From assembly GCA_022826565.1 (NCBI GenBank), contig JAJDUP010000012.1:372001-436000 (forward strand): a stretch of 64,000 bases of DNA, given 5' to 3'. Positions 60,095 through 64,000 of the stretch are shown here, piece by piece. The position numbers and the translations under genes are program-made. How positions within the stretch are numbered: the first letter of the stretch is position 1; each line of letters begins with the position of its first letter. The notes below the pieces were generated by a model, which was not told where the DNA came from, ran no database searches, and saw only the letters and a list, made by a program, of their open reading frames with translations. This DNA comes from Gemmatimonadota bacterium (GTDB taxonomy: Bacteria > Gemmatimonadota > Gemmatimonadetes > Longimicrobiales > Gaopeijiaceae).

Positions 60095-61289
60095 GGATGA
60101 AGACTACGGACCGGGAGGACGGGACGCCACGACGGGTGAAGCGCTCGACCCGGCGGGATTCCGGCAGGCACTCCAGGCTCACTTCAACCACCACCACCGC
60201 CCTCTGCCGTGGCGCACCCACCGGAATCCGTACCGAGTGCTGGTCTCCGAGTTCATGCTGCAGCAGACCCGGGTCGAGACCGTCGCTTCCTACTACGAGA
60301 AATGGCTCAAACGGTTCCCGGGTTTCGCCGCGCTTGCCGAAGCGACGCCGGACGAAGTGATGCTCGCGTGGAAGGGCCTCGGGTACTATTCGCGCGCCCG
60401 AAATCTCCACCGGACGGCGCAAATGGTGCGCGACAACCACGGCGGCGAACTTCCGGAGGACCCGGCCGCGCTCAGGACGCTGCCAGGGATCGGCGAATAC
60501 ACGGCGGGCGCGGTCGCGAGCATCGCCTTCGGCAGGCGGGTGGCGGCTGTGGACGGCAACGTCCGGCGCGTCCTCGCCCGCCTGCTCGACCTCCCCCACC
60601 CCACCCCCGCCCAGCTCCGCCGCGCGGCGGCCCGGCTGCTCGATCCCGACCGCCCCGGCGACCACAACGAAGCCATGATGGAGCTGGGCGCGACCATCTG
60701 CACCCCACGCGCCCCCCGCTGCGGCGAATGCCCCGTCACGGCCTCCTGCGCTGCGCTCGCGGCCGGCTCCGTGAGCCGGCGCCCCGCCCCCAGCCCACCC
60801 CGCCAGGTACCGCGAGCCGACTACGCGACCGTCGTCGCCCTCGACCCGGCGGGCCGAATCCTGCTGGCGAAGCGGCCCGAGACCGGCCTCCTCGCGGGCA
60901 TGTGGGAATTCCCGTCGGCACGCCTCACGCCCCCGCCTGCCTCACCCGCCGATCGACGCAGCCCCTCGGAAACACGCACGACCCAGCGCGAGCGCGCCGC
61001 GCCCACCCCCGCCGCCCTGGCCCACCTCGCCGCCCTCGGCTACCACGGCCAACCAACCGCCTCCCTCACCCCCGTCCGCCACGCCTTCACGCACCTCCGC
61101 GCGACCTACCACCCCATCGTCATCATCTGCGAAAACGAAGGGCGAGATACCCGGGACCACCCTGGCCCGACCAAAACCTGGATCAACCCCGCCCACCTCG
61201 ACGGGTACGCTCTTCCGGTCGCCCAGCAGAGGATCGGCGCGCTCCTTACGGCCTGGATCGCCGGTAACCGCCCCCGCGCGTCCGGCTGA
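60093..61289 (+). CDS. mutY: A/G-specific adenine DNA glycosylase
   Basis: 398 residues from MDEDYG; the two upstream bases of CATG serve the divergent gene. Catalytic Glu lies in VSEFMLQQTRVE, helix-hairpin-helix LPGIGEYTAGAVAS, catalytic Asp in AVDGNVRRV, and the [4Fe-4S] motif C-x6-C-x2-C-x5-C is complete (CTPRAPRCGECPVTASC). The C-terminal NUDIX-like 8-oxoG-sensing domain is present (TVVALDPAG, ETGLLAGMWEFPS) but holds a Pro/Ala/Thr-rich insert around 290-315. It removes A opposite 8-oxoG. The end overlaps the convergent ATPase gene by 44 bases. Confidence 0.94.
   Translation: MDEDYGPGGRDATTGEALDPAGFRQALQAHFNHHHRPLPWRTHRNPYRVLVSEFMLQQTRVETVASYYEKWLKRFPGFAALAEATPDEVMLAWKGLGYYSRARNLHRTAQMVRDNHGGELPEDPAALRTLPGIGEYTAGAVASIAFGRRVAAVDGNVRRVLARLLDLPHPTPAQLRRAAARLLDPDRPGDHNEAMMELGATICTPRAPRCGECPVTASCAALAAGSVSRRPAPSPPRQVPRADYATVVALDPAGRILLAKRPETGLLAGMWEFPSARLTPPPASPADRRSPSETRTTQRERAAPTPAALAHLAALGYHGQPTASLTPVRHAFTHLRATYHPIVIICENEGRDTRDHPGPTKTWINPAHLDGYALPVAQQRIGALLTAWIAGNRPRASG
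60101..60106 (-). promoter_or_regulatory. Possible -10 element for a leaderless VWA gene
   Basis: On the minus strand TAGTCT (TANNNT) is followed after 6 bases by the VWA ATG. No Shine-Dalgarno-like sequence is present between them. This spacing is the known signature of leaderless messages. The element lies inside mutY coding sequence. Confidence 0.35.
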
Positions 61290-62658
61290 TCTTCTGGTCG
61301 GCCACCAGCCCCTCGAGAATCAGCTCGCAGGCGGCCGCCTTCAGTCCATCTGAACCGTCCTCAGGCGCCAGCCCCAGCAGATCCGCAAGTGCCAGCAGGC
61401 CCGGGACCTGGCTGAATCCCACCACGCACGCCGAAGCCGCGGCGTCCTCCGACACCTGCATCACGCCGCCCGCCTCGAAGTACTCGACGATCGAGTCCAC
61501 GTCCGCGCCGCCGCCGCAGCTGTCGAAAGTCGCACCGGCCGCCGCCGAGACCAGCTCGCGGGCGATGCGCCCCGCGCCGTGAAGCTCGCCCTCGTACTCC
61601 AGCTCCATCTTGCCGGTGACCGCGGGGAGCGAGGCGTAGATGTCGCCGATGCGGGGCACCACGTCGCTCTCGTCCTGCCTGATCGCGCGCTGTTCGGCGC
61701 TCGACACGAGGGTCTCGAGGACCGCGATCGGCATGCGCTGGCTCACCCCGCTGCGCTGATCGACGCGCGCTTCCATGCGCGCCAGGAAGGCCATCCGCTC
61801 GACCACTTCGCGCACGAACGGGGGGATCTGCAGCGGGCGTCCGTTGCGCCGGGTCCACGCCTCCTGCTCGGTGATCGCCATGCCCGTCGCGACATCCTTC
61901 GGGTAGTGCGTCCGCACTTCCGACGCGATGCGGTCCTTGAGCGGCGTGATGATCTTGCCGCGCGCGGTGTAGTCCTCCGGATTCGCGGTGAACGCGATCA
62001 GCAGGTCGAGGCGGAGGCGGATCGGGTAGCCCTTGATCTGGACGTCGCCCTCTTCGAGGATGTTGAAGAGGCCCACCTGGATGCGCGGCGACAGGTCCGG
62101 CAACTCGTTCATGGCGAAGATGCCGCGGTTCGCGCGCGGGAGCATGCCGTAGTGGATGGTGAGCTCGTCGGAAAGGATGTGGCCGCCGCGCGCCGCCTTG
62201 ATCGGATCCAGGTCGCCGATGATGTCGGCGATGGTCACGTCGGGGGTCGCGAGCTTCTCCAGGTAGCGCTGTTCGCGCGCGAGCCACTCGATCGGGGTGT
62301 CGTCGCCGTGCTCGGCGATCATCCGGCGGCCTTGCTTCGAGATCGGTGCGAGGGGATCGTCGTTCACCTCGCTCCCCGCGACGACCGGGATGCGCTCGTC
62401 GAGCAGATCCACCAACTGCCTGAGAATACGTGACTTGGCCTGTCCCCGGAGCCCCAGCAGAATGAAGTCGTGGCGGGCCAGAACCGCGTTCACGAGCTGT
62501 GGGAGGACCGAATCCTCGTAGCCGCGAATGCCCGGAAAAAGCGCCCTGCCGGTCTCGAGCTTGCGAATCAGGTTGGCGCGCATTTCGTCCTTCACGGGCT
62601 GCGAGCGGTAGCCCGCCGCCTTCAGCGCGCCCAGGGTAGTGGGTGCAGATCGGCTCAT
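61246..62658 (-). CDS. AAA+ ATPase (Mg-chelatase/MoxR-like), with a variant P-loop
   Basis: 470 residues. The nucleotide motif reads LLGLRGQAKSR, where the Gly before the catalytic Lys is Ala (GxxGxAKS). Walker B is replaced by GIFAMNELPDLSPRIQVGLF, and sensor 1 lies in LIAFTANPEDYTARG. The long first part (about 70-160) with PVVAGSEVNDDP and KQGRRMIAE is not found in MoxR. The fold matches the Mg-chelatase ChlI-like clade. With the VWA protein it forms a likely remodelling pair; mutY is transcribed in the opposite direction between them. Confidence 0.85.
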   Translation of the reverse strand: MSRSAPTTLGALKAAGYRSQPVKDEMRANLIRKLETGRALFPGIRGYEDSVLPQLVNAVLARHDFILLGLRGQAKSRILRQLVDLLDERIPVVAGSEVNDDPLAPISKQGRRMIAEHGDDTPIEWLAREQRYLEKLATPDVTIADIIGDLDPIKAARGGHILSDELTIHYGMLPRANRGIFAMNELPDLSPRIQVGLFNILEEGDVQIKGYPIRLRLDLLIAFTANPEDYTARGKIITPLKDRIASEVRTHYPKDVATGMAITEQEAWTRRNGRPLQIPPFVREVVERMAFLARMEARVDQRSGVSQRMPIAVLETLVSSAEQRAIRQDESDVVPRIGDIYASLPAVTGKMELEYEGELHGAGRIARELVSAAAGATFDSCGGGADVDSIVEYFEAGGVMQVSEDAAASACVVGFSQVPGLLALADLLGLAPEDGSDGLKAAACELILEGLVADQKISRTRGGGYRRSRP

Positions 62659-62764
62659 GTGGGTAAGTTAACCACGGCATGGCCGCACGAGCCACCGGCC
62701 GGGCGGGCGACCCGACGAATCCCGAGGGGCCGGCGAGGCTCCACGCAGCGCAACAGGAGTCCAG

Positions 62765-64000
62765 GTGACGCAAAACGGGCCCGAGGGCCGCATATATCCG
62801 AATCGGCACCAGCCCCGGCTGCCCGCCGAGCACCTCATCCTCCAGGAACCGCCGGGTCCCGACGCGGAGCCGCTCGATGTGCTCTTCGTGGGCGCCGGCC
62901 CCGCCGGACTCGCGGGCGCGATCGAGCTGTCCCGCCTGGTGGCGGAGGGGAACGAGAACGGCGACGGCGTCGGCGATATCATGATCGGCGTGCTGGAGAA
63001 GGCCGAGGCGCTGGGGGACCACAACCTCTCCGGGGCGGTCGTGAATCCCCGTTCGCTCCGCGCGCTGTTTCCCGGTATGTCATGGTCCGACTTGCCGTTA
63101 CGGCGTCCCGTCGAGCGCGAGGCGGTGTACTTCCTCACGGAGAAGAACCACATCCGCATCCCCGCGCCGCCCACGATGCGCAACCACGGCAACCACATCG
63201 CCTCCATCTGCGAACTGGTGCGGTGGCTGGGCGAGCGCGCAGAGGAGCTGGGAGTGATGATCCTGCCGGGCTTCCCCGCCGACGCCCTCCTCGTGGACGG
63301 GGACGACGTGCTCGGCGTCAGAACCGCGGCGCGGGGCCTCGATCGGGACGGCCGTCCGGCTGGCGGGAGCTACATGCCGCCCATGGACCTGACCGCCCGC
63401 GTGACCGTCCTCTCCGAGGGCACGCGCGGCACGCTCTCGCAGGCGTACCTGGAGTGGCAGGGCATCGGGTCCACCAATCCGCAGATCTACTCGCTGGGAG
63501 TGAAGGAACTGTGGGAGGTTCCGCGCCCGCTCGACCGGATCATCCACACCATGGGATGGCCGCTCATCAGGGACGGGTTCGGCGGAACCTTCGCATACCC
63601 CCTCGCCGACGACCTCGTCGCCCTCGGCCTCGTTGTCAGCCTCGACTATTCGAACGCCCGGCTCGACGTCCACGGACTCCTCCAGCGCGTCAAGCACCAT
63701 CCCCTCTTCCGCCGCATCCTCGAGGGGGGCGAGATGGTGGAGTGGGGGGCCAAGACGATCCCGGAAGGCGGGTATCATTCCCTGCCGGAGCGGCGTCACG
63801 GGGGCGGAATCTGCATCGTGGGGGACGCCGCGGGGTACGTCGACGTGGCCTCCTTAAAGGGGATTCACTACGCGATGCACTCAGGCGTTCTGGCGGCCCG
63901 GGCGATCTTTTCGGCGCTGAAATCGGGCGACACCTCGGAGGCCGGACTGGCCCCCTACACGAGGTCCGTGGACGAGTCCTTCATCGTGCGCGACCTCAAG
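62765..64000 (+). CDS. Electron transfer flavoprotein:quinone oxidoreductase (ETF-QO), N-terminal part (cut by window edge)
   Basis: 412 residues to the window edge from a GTG with AGGAG 6 bases upstream; the frame stays open to base 64000. The FAD-binding motif FVGAGPAGLAGAIEL is followed by ETF-QO signatures GDHNLSGAVVNPRSL, YFLTEKNHIRIP, RNHGNHIASICELVRWLG, GIGSTNPQIYSLGVKELWE and GDAAGYVDVASLKGIHYAM. The enzyme takes electrons from reduced ETF (from acyl-CoA and amino-acid dehydrogenases) to the quinone pool. The 4Fe-4S C-terminal region is outside the window. Confidence 0.93.
   Translation, partial: MTQNGPEGRIYPNRHQPRLPAEHLILQEPPGPDAEPLDVLFVGAGPAGLAGAIELSRLVAEGNENGDGVGDIMIGVLEKAEALGDHNLSGAVVNPRSLRALFPGMSWSDLPLRRPVEREAVYFLTEKNHIRIPAPPTMRNHGNHIASICELVRWLGERAEELGVMILPGFPADALLVDGDDVLGVRTAARGLDRDGRPAGGSYMPPMDLTARVTVLSEGTRGTLSQAYLEWQGIGSTNPQIYSLGVKELWEVPRPLDRIIHTMGWPLIRDGFGGTFAYPLADDLVALGLVVSLDYSNARLDVHGLLQRVKHHPLFRRILEGGEMVEWGAKTIPEGGYHSLPERRHGGGICIVGDAAGYVDVASLKGIHYAMHSGVLAARAIFSALKSGDTSEAGLAPYTRSVDESFIVRDLK

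Noticed and set aside
1-64000. CRISPR arrays, tRNA, rRNA, prophage or insertion-sequence transposases
   Set aside because: I looked for regularly spaced repeats, cloverleaf-like CCA ends, rRNA-like stretches and transposase motifs and found none. A covariance-model scan would be decisive.

Overview
The window is a GC-rich, gene-dense stretch of a bacterial chromosome around the replication origin. The best taxonomic guess is Gemmatimonadota or a near relative. This is inferred from many exported proteins with signal peptides ending in Ala-Gln, a large periplasmic M14 peptidase of a kind common in that phylum, GTG/TTG starts and the gene order. No 16S or tRNA gene is present to confirm it.

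Layout. 1-996: the tail of kbl and a metallophosphoesterase. 993-6995 (minus strand): a five-gene cluster of PrcB-like lipoprotein, sensor kinase, sigma-54 response regulator, exported coiled-coil protein and outer-membrane-barrel candidate. 7000-19772: the origin block, with pyrE, dnaN, oriC, dnaA, rpmH, rnpA, yidD, yidC, mnmE, mnmG, two parS sites, parA, parB, an M23 peptidase and a bactofilin. 19810-25117: Nif3-like protein, M14 peptidase, zinc-ribbon protein and DUF819 permease. 25312-32997: lipA and the full pyruvate dehydrogenase complex (pdhA, pdhB, pdhC, lpdA), interrupted by a secreted amidohydrolase. 33082-39781: M20 peptidase, SDR, long-form ispH, fxsA, M42 peptidase, GAF protein and MBL hydrolase. 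39791-45079: glycolate oxidase glcDEF coupled to a second M20 peptidase. 45225-51109: a basic coiled-coil/possible winged-helix protein, an NSAR/OSBS-type enolase, a GspE/PilB-like ATPase, unknown proteins and a Yip1 protein. 51287-55397: TAXI-TRAP permease and receptor plus a class V aminotransferase. 55479-62658: DUF192, Trm112, PhzF, an ANK-like flippase, VWA protein, mutY and AAA+ ATPase. The start of an ETF:quinone oxidoreductase runs off the right edge.

How the genes work together. The origin block couples replication initiation (DnaA, DnaN, oriC), segregation (ParABS) and envelope growth (YidC, M23 peptidase, bactofilin). lipA plus the PDH genes form a pyruvate-to-acetyl-CoA unit, since LipA makes the cofactor carried by PdhC. 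GlcDEF and ETF-QO feed electrons to quinone. Proteases, M20/M42/M14 peptidases, amidohydrolase, TRAP transporter and an N-acylamino-acid racemase candidate point to a peptide- and amino-acid-scavenging heterotroph.

Most striking non-coding structure: a family of small palindromic-ended repeats (two near-complete copies and two end fragments) placed at or close to 3' ends of genes, and two divergent gene pairs whose start codons touch or overlap. I saw no tRNA, rRNA, CRISPR, prophage or transposase gene, and no clear intrinsic terminator with a U-tract.
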